A stretch of DNA of 64,000 nt from Mycolicibacterium llatzerense. GTDB lineage: Bacteria; Actinomycetota; Actinomycetes; Mycobacteriales; Mycobacteriaceae. Numbering within the stretch: the first letter of the stretch is position 1; each line of letters opens with the position of its first letter. Both the position numbers and the translations under genes were made by a program. Positions 19,165 through 28,580 of this stretch are shown here, piece after piece. The stretch covers positions 1 through 64,000 of the forward strand of contig NZ_JXST01000033.1 of assembly GCF_000878195.1 (NCBI RefSeq), given 5' to 3'. The notes under the pieces were generated by a model. That model had not been told where the DNA came from. It saw only the letters and a list, made by a program, of their open reading frames with translations, and searched no databases.

Positions 19165-19180
19165 CAGTACCCCAGAACGC

Positions 19181-19219
19181 ACTGAAGGCCGCAACTCGGG
19201 CAGAGTTGCGGCCTTCAGT
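19181..19219. terminator. Bidirectional intrinsic-type terminator hairpin
   Basis: Perfect 17-bp inverted repeat, left arm ACTGAAGGCCGCAACTC, five-base loop GGGCA, right arm GAGTTGCGGCCTTCAGT. It lies between the convergent tetR and rho genes and can serve both. The T-tract is very short (TTTC on the plus side), typical of mycobacterial terminators. Confidence 0.85.
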
Positions 19220-19236
19220 TTCAAGAACTGCGACGG

Positions 19237-21198
19237 TTAGTCGTTGTCCGGACCGCCGGGGGCAGTCTTGGAGACCTGGACCAGGAACTCGTAGTTGGTC
19301 TTGGTCTTGCGCAGCTGGCTCATCAGCAGGTCGATGGCCTGATGTGGATCCAGACCGCTGAGCACGCGACGCAGCTTGTGCACCACCGCAAACTCGTCGG
19401 TGGACAGCAGCAGCTCGTCCTTACGCGTACCGGACGGGTTGACGTCGACCGCCGGGAACACCCGGCGCTCGGAGATCTTGCGGTCCAGCTTGAGCTCAGC
19501 GTTACCCGTGCCCTTGAACTCCTCGAAGATGACGGTGTCACCGGTGGAGCCGGTCTCGACCATCGCGGTGGCGATGATGGTCAGCGAGCCGCCGTGCTCG
19601 ATGTTGCGGGCAGCACCGAGGAACCGCTTGGGTGGGTACAGGGCGGTGGAGTCGACACCACCGGAGAGGATGCGGCCCGACGCCGGCGACGCGTTGTTGT
19701 ACGCGCGGCCCAGACGGGTGATCGAGTCCAGCAGCACCACGACGTCCTTGCCCTGCTCGACCAGGCGCTTGGCCCGCTCGATGGCCAGCTCGGCGGCCTG
19801 GGTGTGGTCTGACGGCGGACGGTCGAAGGTCGAGGCGATGACCTCACCCTTCACCGAGCGCGTCATGTCGGTGACCTCTTCCGGACGCTCGTCGACGAGC
19901 ACCACCATGAGGTGGCATTCCGGGTTGTTCTGAGTGATCGCGTTGGCGATGTCCTGCATGATCGTCGTCTTACCGGCCTTCGGCGGGGACACGATCAGCG
20001 CACGCTGGCCCTTACCGATCGGCATGATCAGGTCGATCACACGCGTGGTCAGCCGGTCCGGAGTGGTCTCCAGACGCAGCCGCTGGTTCGGGTACAGCGG
20101 GGTGAGCTTGTTGAAGTCTGGACGGTTGCGGGCAGCCTCGACCGGGCCGCCATTGACGCTGTCCAGCCGCACCAGCGGGTTGAACTTCTGACGCGGGTTG
20201 TTTCCACTGCTGCTGGCGCCGGTTTCGCCCTCGCGCGGGACCCGCACGGCGCCGGTCACCGCATCACCACGGCGCAGGCCGTTCTTGCGGACCATGTTCA
20301 TCGAGACGTAGACGTCGTTGGAGCCGGCCAGGTAGCCCGAGGTGCGGACGAACGCGTAGTTGTCCAGCACGTCGAGGATGCCGGCGACCGGCTGCAGGAC
20401 GTCGTCCTCGCGCAGTTCGGTCTCGGCGTTGCCGCCGCCCTGGTTATCGCCGCGCTCCCCACGACGACGACGGTCACGGTCGCGGAACCGACGGCCGCGA
20501 CGGCCTCCACGGCTGTCGTCGTCATCATCATTGTTGGAGTTGTCGTTGCCGCCCTGGTTGCGGTTGCCACCCTGGTTGCGGTTGCCGCCCTGGTTGTCGC
20601 CACCGCGATCGCGGTTGCCGCCCTGGTCGCGGTTGCCACCCTGGTTACCTTCGGACTTGTTGCCGCCCTGGTTGCTGTTGTCGGCGTTCCGCTCGCGGTT
20701 GCGCTCCTCGCGCGGGGCGTCGGTGTTGTCCGCGTTCTCGGCGGGCTTGTCGCCGGCATCGCCGGATTCGCCGTCGGCGGGCGCACCGGCCCGGCGCGCC
20801 GAGCCACGGCGTTCGCGGCGCGGGGCCTGCTCAGCGGCGGGCGCGTCAGCGGCAGCTTCGCCGCCGGTGTTCGCGGCCGCGGCCGGGGCTTCCTTGGCCT
20901 CGTTGGCGGCGTCGTTGCCGTTCACAGCCTCGGCGGTCTTGGTTTCGGTCTTGGGTTCAGCCTTGGCGGCCTTGGCTTCGCTCTTGGCGCCGTTTGCCTC
21001 GCCGCGGTGTTCCCGGATGGCGGCGATCAATTCGCTCTTGCGCATGCCGGAGGTGCCCTTGACGCCGGCTTCGGAAGCGAGCGCACGCAGGTCGGGGAGC
21101 AGAAGACTGGTCAGCGATCCGGAGCGTCCGGCCGCCGGCGCTTCAGTTGCCGGGGCATCAGTGGTGCCATCGGCGGTGAAGAGGTCCGTATCAGTCAC
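19237..21198 (-). CDS. rho: Transcription termination factor Rho with disordered Gly/Asn/Arg-rich insertion
   Basis: Hexameric RNA-dependent ATPase that ends transcription. The start is GTG 21198 (VTDTDLFTADG), preceded by AAAGGAAATCC, giving 653 residues. N-terminal Rho-N domain (LRALASEAGVKGTSGMRKSELIAAI), then a long insertion of low complexity with NQGGN repeats, an acidic run and an Arg/Gly-rich run, then the cold-shock RNA-binding domain and the ATPase domain (SPPKAGKTTIM Walker A, DSITRLGRAYN). Insertions like this are known in high-GC Gram-positive Rho and add RNA binding. The 5' leader is long, see the promoter entry. Confidence 0.96.
   Translation of the reverse strand: MTDTDLFTADGTTDAPATEAPAAGRSGSLTSLLLPDLRALASEAGVKGTSGMRKSELIAAIREHRGEANGAKSEAKAAKAEPKTETKTAEAVNGNDAANEAKEAPAAAANTGGEAAADAPAAEQAPRRERRGSARRAGAPADGESGDAGDKPAENADNTDAPREERNRERNADNSNQGGNKSEGNQGGNRDQGGNRDRGGDNQGGNRNQGGNRNQGGNDNSNNDDDDDSRGGRRGRRFRDRDRRRRGERGDNQGGGNAETELREDDVLQPVAGILDVLDNYAFVRTSGYLAGSNDVYVSMNMVRKNGLRRGDAVTGAVRVPREGETGASSSGNNPRQKFNPLVRLDSVNGGPVEAARNRPDFNKLTPLYPNQRLRLETTPDRLTTRVIDLIMPIGKGQRALIVSPPKAGKTTIMQDIANAITQNNPECHLMVVLVDERPEEVTDMTRSVKGEVIASTFDRPPSDHTQAAELAIERAKRLVEQGKDVVVLLDSITRLGRAYNNASPASGRILSGGVDSTALYPPKRFLGAARNIEHGGSLTIIATAMVETGSTGDTVIFEEFKGTGNAELKLDRKISERRVFPAVDVNPSGTRKDELLLSTDEFAVVHKLRRVLSGLDPHQAIDLLMSQLRKTKTNYEFLVQVSKTAPGGPDND
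20545..20680 (-). repeat. In-frame short tandem repeats in rho coding Asn-Gln-Gly-Gly-Asn units
   Basis: About eight imperfect copies of a 15-18 base unit; on the plus strand it reads gttgcc(g/a)ccctggttgc, with variants. They code for NQGGN-R/K/D steps of the Rho insertion domain. Copy number could differ between strains by slippage. Confidence 0.8.
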
Positions 21199-21434
21199 GG
21201 ATTTCCTTTCTGTGCCCTCGCGCATCGGATCAGGCGAGGGTTTTGTTCGCAGTCGGACGGCTTCCCCGAACCGCAATCGGCAAGAGCCCTGGTCAGCTGA
21301 GGCAGTGCAACAGCCAAGCACCGGGATTTGCCGCCGTGCGGCGAACCATCAGTCCACGAGTTGAACATCTAAGAGAAGAGTGGTCGTCCTACCGTAGGCG
21401 CAGGTACTAGAGCCTGCGATTGCTGGACGGTGCG

Positions 21435-21463
21435 AGAATATCTCTGATCCGACAATGAAGCAA
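21435..21463 (-). promoter_or_regulatory. Candidate rho promoter
   Basis: Minus-strand TTGCTT (21463-21458), 17-base spacer, TATTCT (21440-21435). Transcription from here would give rho a 5' leader of about 230 bases. That leader includes a small GC hairpin (CGCCG-CA-CGGCG). Long leaders on rho genes are compatible with autoregulation, but that is inference. Confidence 0.5.
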
Positions 21464-21474
21464 GAAATGCCACT

Positions 21475-21502
21475 CCGGCGTGTGCTTTTCGTTAGACGCC
21501 GG
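21475..21502 (-). terminator. Weak hairpin at the thrB stop
   Basis: Inverted arms CCGGCGT and ACGCCGG, 7 bp, separated by a 14-base loop that contains the thrB stop codon. There is no T-run. It may reduce read-through into rho, but the support is slight. Confidence 0.3.
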
Positions 21503-22421
21503 CACCGACGGTCCAGCGAACCCCTTGGCCCACAGCCATCTTTTCGACGACGAACCCGTTGGCAGCGCCGAATTCGAGGACTTCGGCGGGCAACTCGGGC
21601 TCGGTGCTGAATGCGATAACCGCAGGTCCAGCACCGGAAAGCACTGCTGCCACTCCAGAACGCCGCAGCATCGCCAGATATTCCGCCGAGGCCGGCATGG
21701 CAGCTGCCCGCTGCGGCTGGTGCATGACGTCCTCGGTTGCCGCCATCAGCAAATCCGGGCGCTGCGTCAGTGCCACCACCAGCAGCGCGGCGCGGCTCAC
21801 ATTGAACGTCGCGTCAGTGTGAGCGATGACTTCCGGCAGCACAGCCCGAGTCTCCGCGGTCGACGACCGCACCTGCGGAATGGCCGGGAACAGATGAATG
21901 TCGGGATGCAGCGCCAGTGGCACCGCCGCGTACACCGGGCCGGGCTCGGTGTAGGACACCACCGCGCCACCCAGCACCGCAGCCGACGCATTGTCCGGAT
22001 GCCCCTCGAACTCCGAAGACAGCTGCACCAGCTGATCGAGCGTGAGCGGCTGCGAACCCGATTGTGCGATAAGGCCATTGGCGACGGCCAGGCCGCCGAC
22101 CACCGCTGCCGCCGACGACCCGAGTCCCCGCGAATGCGGAATGACGTTGCGGCACTTGATGTTCAGGCCAGAAGCCGAGACTCCGCCGGCAGCCAGACCA
22201 CGCCGGATCGCCCGCACGACCAGATGAGACTCGTCGAGCGGAACCTGCCCGGCGCCCTCCCCCGTCACCTCGATGACGAGGCCGGAATCGGTTGTCTCCG
22301 CCTGAATTTCGTCGTAGAGACTCAGTGCCAGGCCCAGGCTGTCGAAGCCGGGGCCGAGATTGGCGCTCGAGGCGGGGACGACGGCGGTGGCGAGCAGGCC
22401 GGCGGGCAGGCTTTCGGTCAC
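21492..22421 (-). CDS. thrB: Homoserine kinase
   Basis: Phosphorylates homoserine for threonine synthesis. 309 residues, GHMP kinase fold: PASSANLGPGFDSLGLAL at the N-terminus, the phosphate loop GLGSSAAAVVGG in the middle, and the C-terminal VLSGAGPAVIAF. It is third in the hom-thrC-thrB order, five bases behind thrC. Confidence 0.96.
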   Translation of the reverse strand: MTESLPAGLLATAVVPASSANLGPGFDSLGLALSLYDEIQAETTDSGLVIEVTGEGAGQVPLDESHLVVRAIRRGLAAGGVSASGLNIKCRNVIPHSRGLGSSAAAVVGGLAVANGLIAQSGSQPLTLDQLVQLSSEFEGHPDNASAAVLGGAVVSYTEPGPVYAAVPLALHPDIHLFPAIPQVRSSTAETRAVLPEVIAHTDATFNVSRAALLVVALTQRPDLLMAATEDVMHQPQRAAAMPASAEYLAMLRRSGVAAVLSGAGPAVIAFSTEPELPAEVLEFGAANGFVVEKMAVGQGVRWTVGAGV

Positions 22422-22426
22422 TTGCG

Positions 22427-23494
22427 TCAGACCAGTCCGAGCTGTTCGACCACGGCGGTCGGATCGACCGGGATGGCCTTGACCTCGGGGATGCCCTTGA
22501 GTGCGGTATCGGGATCCTTGAGGCCGTTACCGGTGACGGTGCAGACCACGGTCGAGCCGGGCTTGACCCAGCCATCCTCGATGGACTTGAGCAGGCCCGC
22601 GATGCTGGCGGCCGACGCCGGCTCGACGAACACGCCTTCAGCCTTGGCCACCAGGTGGTACGCGGCCAGGATCTCTTCGTCGGTGGCAGCCAGGAAGCGG
22701 CCGTCCGACTGCTCTTTGGCGGCGACGGCGCCGTCCCACGAAGCCGGAGAACCGATTCGGATCGCGGTCGCGATGGTCTCCGGGTTCTTGACGGGCTCGC
22801 CGAGCACCAGCGGCGCCGCACCGGCGGCCTGCGTGCCGAGCATGCGGGGCAGCCGATCGGAGACGCCGTCCCGGTGGTATTCGCTGTATCCGCGCCAGTA
22901 GGCAGTGATGTTGCCGGCGTTGCCGACGGGCAGCGAGTGCACGTCGGGCGCGGTGCCGAGGGCATCGACGATCTCGAACGCCGCGGTCTTCTGGCCCTCG
23001 ATGCGGACCGGGTTGACGGAGTTGACCAGGGCGATGGTCGGGTAGTCGGCGGTCAGCTTGCGGGCCAGCTCCAGACAGTCGTCGAAGTTGCCGTCGACCT
23101 GAATGATCTTGGCGCCGTGCATGACTGCCTGCGCCAGCTTGCCCATGGCGATCTTGCCCTGCGGGATCAGCACCGCGCAGGTGATGCCGGCGCGGGCAGC
23201 GTAGGCGGCCGCCGAGGCCGAGGTGTTGCCGGTGGACGCGCACAGCACGGCCTTCTGGCCCTTCGCCACGGCGTCGCTGACGGCCATGGTCATGCCGCGG
23301 TCCTTGAACGAACCGGTCGGGTTGAGCCCCTCGACCTTCAAATGCACTGTGCAGCCGGTCAGTTCACTGATCCGCTTGGCGTGGATCAGCGGGGTGCCAC
23401 CCTCGAGCAGGGTGACCGGCGTCCAGTTCTCGGTGCCGGGCAGACGATCCCGGTAGGCCTCGATCAGGCCGGGCCACGGCTTGTGCACGCTCAT
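22427..23494 (-). CDS. thrC: Threonine synthase
   Basis: PLP enzyme converting O-phosphohomoserine to threonine. 355 residues. The PLP lysine lies in GSFKDRGMTMAVS, the phosphate-binding loop reads STGNTSASAAAYAARAG. Its start overlaps the stop of hom by four bases. This is the shorter bacterial class. Confidence 0.96.
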   Translation of the reverse strand: MSVHKPWPGLIEAYRDRLPGTENWTPVTLLEGGTPLIHAKRISELTGCTVHLKVEGLNPTGSFKDRGMTMAVSDAVAKGQKAVLCASTGNTSASAAAYAARAGITCAVLIPQGKIAMGKLAQAVMHGAKIIQVDGNFDDCLELARKLTADYPTIALVNSVNPVRIEGQKTAAFEIVDALGTAPDVHSLPVGNAGNITAYWRGYSEYHRDGVSDRLPRMLGTQAAGAAPLVLGEPVKNPETIATAIRIGSPASWDGAVAAKEQSDGRFLAATDEEILAAYHLVAKAEGVFVEPASAASIAGLLKSIEDGWVKPGSTVVCTVTGNGLKDPDTALKGIPEVKAIPVDPTAVVEQLGLV

Positions 23495-24810
23495 TTACTC
23501 GTTCCTTCCATGCGCAGCACACTGTTGATGCTCTGTACTGCTTCGTGATCTGCGAGGGCCGCAACGGTTTCCGACAGCGCCTCATCGGTGGCCCGATGGG
23601 TGACGACGACGATCCGGGCGCCGCTGCGCTGGCCGGACTCGTCCTCCATGCCCTCCTGGCGAACCTCGGCGATGCTGACCTCGCGCTTGCCGAATTCGGC
23701 TGCGACAGAAGACAACACACCGGGCTTGTCCGCGACGTTCATGCTGACGTAGTAGCGAGTTTCGATAGCGCCGATCGATGCGATGGGCAGCTTGGCGTAC
23801 TTGGATTCCCGCGGACCGCGGCCACCCTGCACGCGGTTACGCGCAGCCATGACCACGTCGCCCATGACGGCCGACGCGGTCGGAGCGCCGCCGGCGCCGC
23901 GACCGTAGAACATCAGCTCGCCGGCAGCCTCGGCCTCCACGAAGACCGCGTTGAACGCACCGTTGACCGAGGCCAGCGGGTGGTCCAGCGGCACCAGCGC
24001 CGGGTAGACGCGGGCCGAAACCCGTTGCTTGCCTTTACCGGTGGTCAGGCGCTCACAGATGGCGAGCAGCTTGATGGTGCAGCCCAGCGCCTTGGCCGAC
24101 TCGAAGTCAGCGGCGCTGACCTTGGTCATGCCCTCGCGGTAGACATCGTCGGCGGTGACGCGGGTGTGGAACGCGATGGATGCCAGGATCGCGGCCTTGG
24201 CAGCGGCGTCGTAGCCCTCGACGTCGGCGGTCGGGTCGGCTTCGGCGTAGCCCAGCACACCGGCTTCGGCCAGCGCGTCGGCGTAATCGGCGCCGGTCTC
24301 ACTCATCGCCGACAGGATGTAGTTGGTGGTGCCGTTGACGATGCCGGCCACCCGCAGCACCACGTCACCCGCGAGCGACTGCGTCAGCGGGCGGATCACC
24401 GGGATCGCGCCGGCCACGGCTGCCTCGAAATACAAGTCCACGCGCGCCTTTTCGGCGGCCTGAGCGAGTTCGCCAGTGGACTGGGCCATCAGCGCCTTGT
24501 TCGCGGTGACCACGGACTTGCCCTTTTCCAGCGCGGCCATGATGGCCTTGCGGGCCGGCTCGACGGGGCCCATGAGCTCGATGACGATGTCGACGTCGTC
24601 ACGCGAAACCAGCGCCTCGATGTCGTCGGTGAGCAGGTCGACCGAGACGCCGCGGCCCTTGGCCACCTTGCGGACGCCGACGCCACGCAGCTCCAGGGGC
24701 GCACCGATGCGAGCGGCCAGGTCGTCGGCGCTGTTCTCGATGATCCGGACCACCTCGGTCCCGACGTTCCCGAGTCCGAGAACTGCTACGCCGATTGGCT
24801 TTTCACTCAT
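23491..24810 (-). CDS. hom: Homoserine dehydrogenase
   Basis: Reduces aspartate semialdehyde to homoserine, the branch leading to Thr and Met. 439 residues. NAD(P) fold at the N-terminus (VAVLGLGNVGTEVVRII), catalytic domain with GIVNGTTNYILSAM and EGYDAAAKAAILA, and a C-terminal ACT domain (YYVSMNVADKPGVLSSVAAEF, about 350-430) that normally gives threonine feedback. It overlaps lysA by four bases and thrC by four bases, so the operon is tightly coupled. Called thrA in M. tuberculosis. Confidence 0.96.
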   Translation of the reverse strand: MSEKPIGVAVLGLGNVGTEVVRIIENSADDLAARIGAPLELRGVGVRKVAKGRGVSVDLLTDDIEALVSRDDVDIVIELMGPVEPARKAIMAALEKGKSVVTANKALMAQSTGELAQAAEKARVDLYFEAAVAGAIPVIRPLTQSLAGDVVLRVAGIVNGTTNYILSAMSETGADYADALAEAGVLGYAEADPTADVEGYDAAAKAAILASIAFHTRVTADDVYREGMTKVSAADFESAKALGCTIKLLAICERLTTGKGKQRVSARVYPALVPLDHPLASVNGAFNAVFVEAEAAGELMFYGRGAGGAPTASAVMGDVVMAARNRVQGGRGPRESKYAKLPIASIGAIETRYYVSMNVADKPGVLSSVAAEFGKREVSIAEVRQEGMEDESGQRSGARIVVVTHRATDEALSETVAALADHEAVQSINSVLRMEGTSK

Positions 24811-26204
24811 TGACCACTCACCTCCAGGCTCAACAGGTCTTCGACGGTCTCCCGACGCAGGATCAGCCGTGCGTTGCCGTCCTTCACCGCGACGACAGCG
24901 GGACGGGTCAGCAGGTTGTACCGGCTGGACATCGAGTAGCAGTAGGCGCCGGTGGCGGCGACTGCCAACAGGTCACCGGGCCCCACATCGTCGGACACCC
25001 AGGTGTCGCGGACGATGATGTCGCCACTCTCGCAGTGCTTTCCGACGATCCGGGCGAGGACCGCGGGGGCGTCGCTGACGCGCGACACCAACCGGGCGTC
25101 GTACAGGGCGTCGTACAGCGACGGCCGGATGTTGTCGCTCATGCCGCCGTCGACGCTGACGTAGCGCCGGTACTTGTCGGCCGAAACGGCAACGTCTTTC
25201 ACGGTGCCGACTTCGTACAGCGTGATGGTGCCCGGGCCCGCGATGGCGCGGCCGGGCTCCACGACCAGCTTGGGCGTGGGCAGCCCGACGGCCGCCGATT
25301 CGGCCTTCACGATGGCCTTGAGCTTGTCGGCGAGTTCCTTCATGGGCGGTGGGTCGTCGCTGGGCAGGTACGAGATACCCAGTCCCCCACCGAGATCCAT
25401 GACGGACATCTGCGCTGTCTTTTCGACGCCGAATTCGGCGACCACATCGCGCAGCAGGCCGATGACGCGGTGGGCGGCGATCTCGAATCCGGCCACATCG
25501 AAGATCTGCGAGCCGACGTGGCAGTGCAGGCCGACCAGGCGCAGGTTGTCGGTGGCGAAGACCTTGCGCACGGCATCCATCGCCGCACCGCTGGCCAGCG
25601 ACAGACCGAACTTCTGGTCCTCGTGGGCGGTGGAGATGAACTCGTGGGTGTGCGCCTCGACGCCGGGGGTCACGCGGACCAGGACGTCCTGGACGACGCC
25701 CGCCGCACCGGCGATGGCCTCCAGGCGTTCGATCTCGATCTCGGAGTCCAGCACGATGTGCCCGACGCCGGCCTTGACCGCCGCGGTCAGCTCAGGAACC
25801 GATTTGTTGTTGCCGTGCACGGTGATTCGCTCGGCCGGGAAGTCGGCATGCAGGGCCACGGCGAGCTCGCCGCCGGTGGCCACGTCGAGGCAGAGGCCTT
25901 CCTGCGCGACCCAGCGGGCAATCTCGGCGCACAGGAACGCTTTTCCGGCGTAGTGCACATGCTCGCCGCCACCGAAGGCGTCAGCGATCTCGCGGCAACG
26001 GGACCGGAAGTCGTCCTCGTCGATGACGAACAGCGGCGTGCCGAACTGCTTCGCCAGTTCACCGACGGTGACGCCGGCGACGCTGACCTGGCCATCGGCG
26101 CCCCGAACGAGGTTGCGCGGCCAGACATTCGAAGCCAGCAAGTTGACCTCGTCGGCGGACCGTGGCTTCTCCGGCACGGTGTTGCCGGTCGGCTGCCCGC
26201 TCAC
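24807..26204 (-). CDS. lysA: Diaminopimelate decarboxylase
   Basis: Last step of lysine synthesis, from meso-DAP, which is also a peptidoglycan building block. 465 residues from GTG 26204, chosen because it overlaps the argS stop as GTGA; a start further upstream would lie wholly inside argS. PLP barrel with the Schiff-base Lys in HVHYAGKAFLCAEI, GGGLGISY and the C-terminal CESGDI motif with its cross-subunit Cys. It lies between argS and hom. Confidence 0.95.
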   Translation of the reverse strand: MSGQPTGNTVPEKPRSADEVNLLASNVWPRNLVRGADGQVSVAGVTVGELAKQFGTPLFVIDEDDFRSRCREIADAFGGGEHVHYAGKAFLCAEIARWVAQEGLCLDVATGGELAVALHADFPAERITVHGNNKSVPELTAAVKAGVGHIVLDSEIEIERLEAIAGAAGVVQDVLVRVTPGVEAHTHEFISTAHEDQKFGLSLASGAAMDAVRKVFATDNLRLVGLHCHVGSQIFDVAGFEIAAHRVIGLLRDVVAEFGVEKTAQMSVMDLGGGLGISYLPSDDPPPMKELADKLKAIVKAESAAVGLPTPKLVVEPGRAIAGPGTITLYEVGTVKDVAVSADKYRRYVSVDGGMSDNIRPSLYDALYDARLVSRVSDAPAVLARIVGKHCESGDIIVRDTWVSDDVGPGDLLAVAATGAYCYSMSSRYNLLTRPAVVAVKDGNARLILRRETVEDLLSLEVSGQ

Positions 26205-27853
26205 ATCCGCTCCGGAGCGGTGACGCCGAGGATGTGCAGACCGTTGGCGATGACCTGGCGGGTGGCCGCGCACAGCGCGAGCCGCGCCCGGTGCAGGTCA
26301 CTGTGCTCTTCGTCGCCCATGGGCAGCACGCGACAGGAGTCGTAGAACCGGTGGTAGTCACCGGCCAGGTCCTCCAGGTACCGGCACACGCGGTGTGGTT
26401 CCCGAAGGGACGCAGCGGTTTTGAGCACCCGCGGGAACTCGCCGATGGTGCGCATCAGGGTGGCTTCACGGTCGTGGTCGAGCAGGTCGAGGTGCCCGAG
26501 GTCCAGCCCCAGGCCGAGGTCGGCGGCGTTGCGCGCCAGGGCCGACAGCCGGGCGTGCGCGTACTGCACGTAGTAGACCGGGTTTTCGTTGGACGCACTG
26601 GCCCACAGGCCCAGGTCGATGTCGATGGGGCTGTTCACCGACGACCGGATCAGCACGTAGCGGGCCGCATCCACGCCGATGGCGTCAACCAGGTCTTCCA
26701 GGGTGATCACGGTGCCGGCGCGCTTGCTCATGCGCATCGGCTGGCCGTCCTTGACCAGGTTGACCATCTGGCCGATCAGCACCTCGACGGTTGCCGGGTC
26801 CTCACCCAGCGCGGCCGCGACGGCCTTCAGGCGGCCGATGTAGCCGTGGTGGTCGGCACCGAGCATGTAGATGCACAGGTCGAACCCACGCTGGCGCTTG
26901 TCCAGGTAGTACGCGATATCGCCCGCGACGTACGCCGGGTTGCCGTCACTCTTGATGACGACGCGATCCTTGTCGTCACCGAAGTCGGTGGTGCGCAACC
27001 AGATTGCGCCGTCCAGCTCGTAGATCGAGCCGTTGTCGCGCAGCTTGTCGATGGCCTGCTGCACCCGGCCCGAGGTGTGCATCGAGTCTTCGTGGGTGTA
27101 AACGTCGAAGTCGGTGCCGAAGTCGTGCAGAGACTGCTTGATCTGACCGAACATCAGATCCACGCCGACCTCGCGGAAGACTTCCTGGCACTCGTCGGCC
27201 GGCAGCTCCAACGCGTCGGGCCGCTTGGTCACGACGTCGGCGGCGATGTCTTTGATGTAGTCGCCGCCGTAGCCGTCCTCCGGGGCCGGCTCGCCCTTGG
27301 CGGCCGCGACCAGCGAGCGGGCGAACCGGTCGATCTGCCCGCCGTGGTCGTTGAAGTAGTACTCGCGGACGACGGTGGCGTCCTGCGTGGCCAGCAGGCG
27401 GCCCAGCGCGTCGCCGACAGCGGCCCAGCGGGTGCCACCGATGTGGATGGGCCCGGTCGGGTTGGCCGACACGAACTCCAGGTTGATGTGGCGGCCCTTG
27501 AGCTCCTCGGACGTGCCATAGCTCGCCCCGCCGCCCAGCACGTTGAGGACGACGACGCTCTGCGCGGAGGCCTCGATGCGCAGGTTCACGAAGCCCGGAC
27601 CGGCGATGCTGGCGTCGGCGATGCCGTCGGCGTTGATGAGGGCCTCGGCCAGCCATTCGCCCAGCTGACGCGGGTTGACGCCGACCTTCTTGCCCAGCTG
27701 CAGCGCCAGATTGGTGGCGTAATCACCGTGCTCAGGGTTGCGCGGACGCTCGATGACCACTGTTTCGGGCAGCGCGGCAATGTCCAGGCCGTGTTCGACC
27801 AGGACCGCGGCGGCGGTGTTCTTTAGCAGTTCAGCCAGATCGGCGGGGGTCAC
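26201..27853 (-). CDS. argS: Arginyl-tRNA synthetase
   Basis: Class I synthetase, 550 residues. N-terminal Add1-like domain, HIGH-type motif in SANPTGPIHIGGTRWAA, KMSKS-type motif in RMSKRAGTVI, and a C-terminal anticodon-binding DALR domain ending in HILGVTAPERM. It heads the argS-lysA-hom-thrC-thrB run. Directly behind its promoter region, on the other strand, lies a tRNA-Arg gene, which is one of its substrates. Confidence 0.97.
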   Translation of the reverse strand: MTPADLAELLKNTAAAVLVEHGLDIAALPETVVIERPRNPEHGDYATNLALQLGKKVGVNPRQLGEWLAEALINADGIADASIAGPGFVNLRIEASAQSVVVLNVLGGGASYGTSEELKGRHINLEFVSANPTGPIHIGGTRWAAVGDALGRLLATQDATVVREYYFNDHGGQIDRFARSLVAAAKGEPAPEDGYGGDYIKDIAADVVTKRPDALELPADECQEVFREVGVDLMFGQIKQSLHDFGTDFDVYTHEDSMHTSGRVQQAIDKLRDNGSIYELDGAIWLRTTDFGDDKDRVVIKSDGNPAYVAGDIAYYLDKRQRGFDLCIYMLGADHHGYIGRLKAVAAALGEDPATVEVLIGQMVNLVKDGQPMRMSKRAGTVITLEDLVDAIGVDAARYVLIRSSVNSPIDIDLGLWASASNENPVYYVQYAHARLSALARNAADLGLGLDLGHLDLLDHDREATLMRTIGEFPRVLKTAASLREPHRVCRYLEDLAGDYHRFYDSCRVLPMGDEEHSDLHRARLALCAATRQVIANGLHILGVTAPERM

Positions 27854-28020
27854 GGGGGTCCATCCTATGGGCTGAGCTGCTCACGCTTGTCATCGGTCGT
27901 CCGCTGGTCGGTAGCAGGCCACAGGCGGAATTAGTGCGCATTAGGTCCGATTCCTGTCGGTAGGCTCGAATGCGCTACTCTGTGATCGCCCAACGGCGCC
28001 GCTGGTCCCCAGCATCATGC

Positions 28021-28093
28021 GCCCCCGTAGCTCAGGGGATAGAGCGTCTGCCTCCGGAGCAGAAGGCCGCAGGTTCGAATCCTGCCGGGGGCA
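28021..28093 (+). tRNA. tRNA-Arg (anticodon CCG)
   Basis: 73 bases fold as a full cloverleaf. The acceptor stem is GCCCCCG/CGGGGGC (28021-28027 with 28086-28092), discriminator A28093, the anticodon stem TCTGC/GCAGA, loop CTCCGGA giving anticodon CCG, and the T-loop GGTTCGAATCC. CCA is not encoded. It reads CGG, a common Arg codon in this GC-rich genome. The sequence just downstream is atypical, as if the 3' end of this gene had been an integration site, but no second copy of the end was found. Confidence 0.97.
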
Positions 28094-28271
28094 CTCTTTG
28101 ACCCACGTCTGCGCAGGCCCGTGCGTTATTCGCTCAGGTGAACTGGCGTTGGCACACTGCCGCGTCGGTCGAAATACACACCATCAATCCGGTGTTGTGA
28201 CTTGTACAGCGCGTAGTCTGTTTTGACAGCAGCCGCTGCGAGTTACCGCGATCAGAGGGAAGGTGCACCCG

Positions 28272-28571
28272 GTGGGGATTCGGTCGAACGCACACTTCGG
28301 GGTCAAGGAGCAGGTCCTCGACGCCGTGATTGATGGGATTCGCGACGCCCTGAAAGACTTCGATACCGCACGGTACGGGGTGACCGACGTTCACGTTGAG
28401 CGCCAGGATGACGACAGTTTCGTCATCAAATTTGCGATGAAGAGCAGCGACGCCGAGCAGGCTGACGTGGATGCGGACGCGGCCGTAGAGGCCATCAAGG
28501 AAATTCTCCGTGGTCACTTCGAGTGGGGTGACGATGTGCGGGAAAGGCAGCGGGAACTCACCCTCGCCTGA
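28272..28571 (+). CDS. Hypothetical small protein of the tRNA-Arg-adjacent segment
   Basis: 99 residues from GTG 28272, chosen because GAGGGAAGG lies at proper distance; a GTG at 28263 is too close to that site. No family is recognised. The pattern is alpha-beta-alpha: a helix GVKEQVLDAVIDGIRDAL, strands DVHVERQDD and FVIKFAMKS, then an acidic helix and a charged C-terminus. No membrane segment. It is followed after only nine bases by a gene for a membrane protein with a GAF-like domain, so the two probably work together. Base composition is less GC-rich than the housekeeping neighbours. Confidence 0.7.
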   Translation: MGIRSNAHFGVKEQVLDAVIDGIRDALKDFDTARYGVTDVHVERQDDDSFVIKFAMKSSDAEQADVDADAAVEAIKEILRGHFEWGDDVRERQRELTLA

Positions 28572-28580
28572 CCTACGCCG

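Noticed and set aside
21199..21434. Riboswitch in the long rho leader
   Set aside because: Only a small GC hairpin is visible; no known riboswitch core was recognised.
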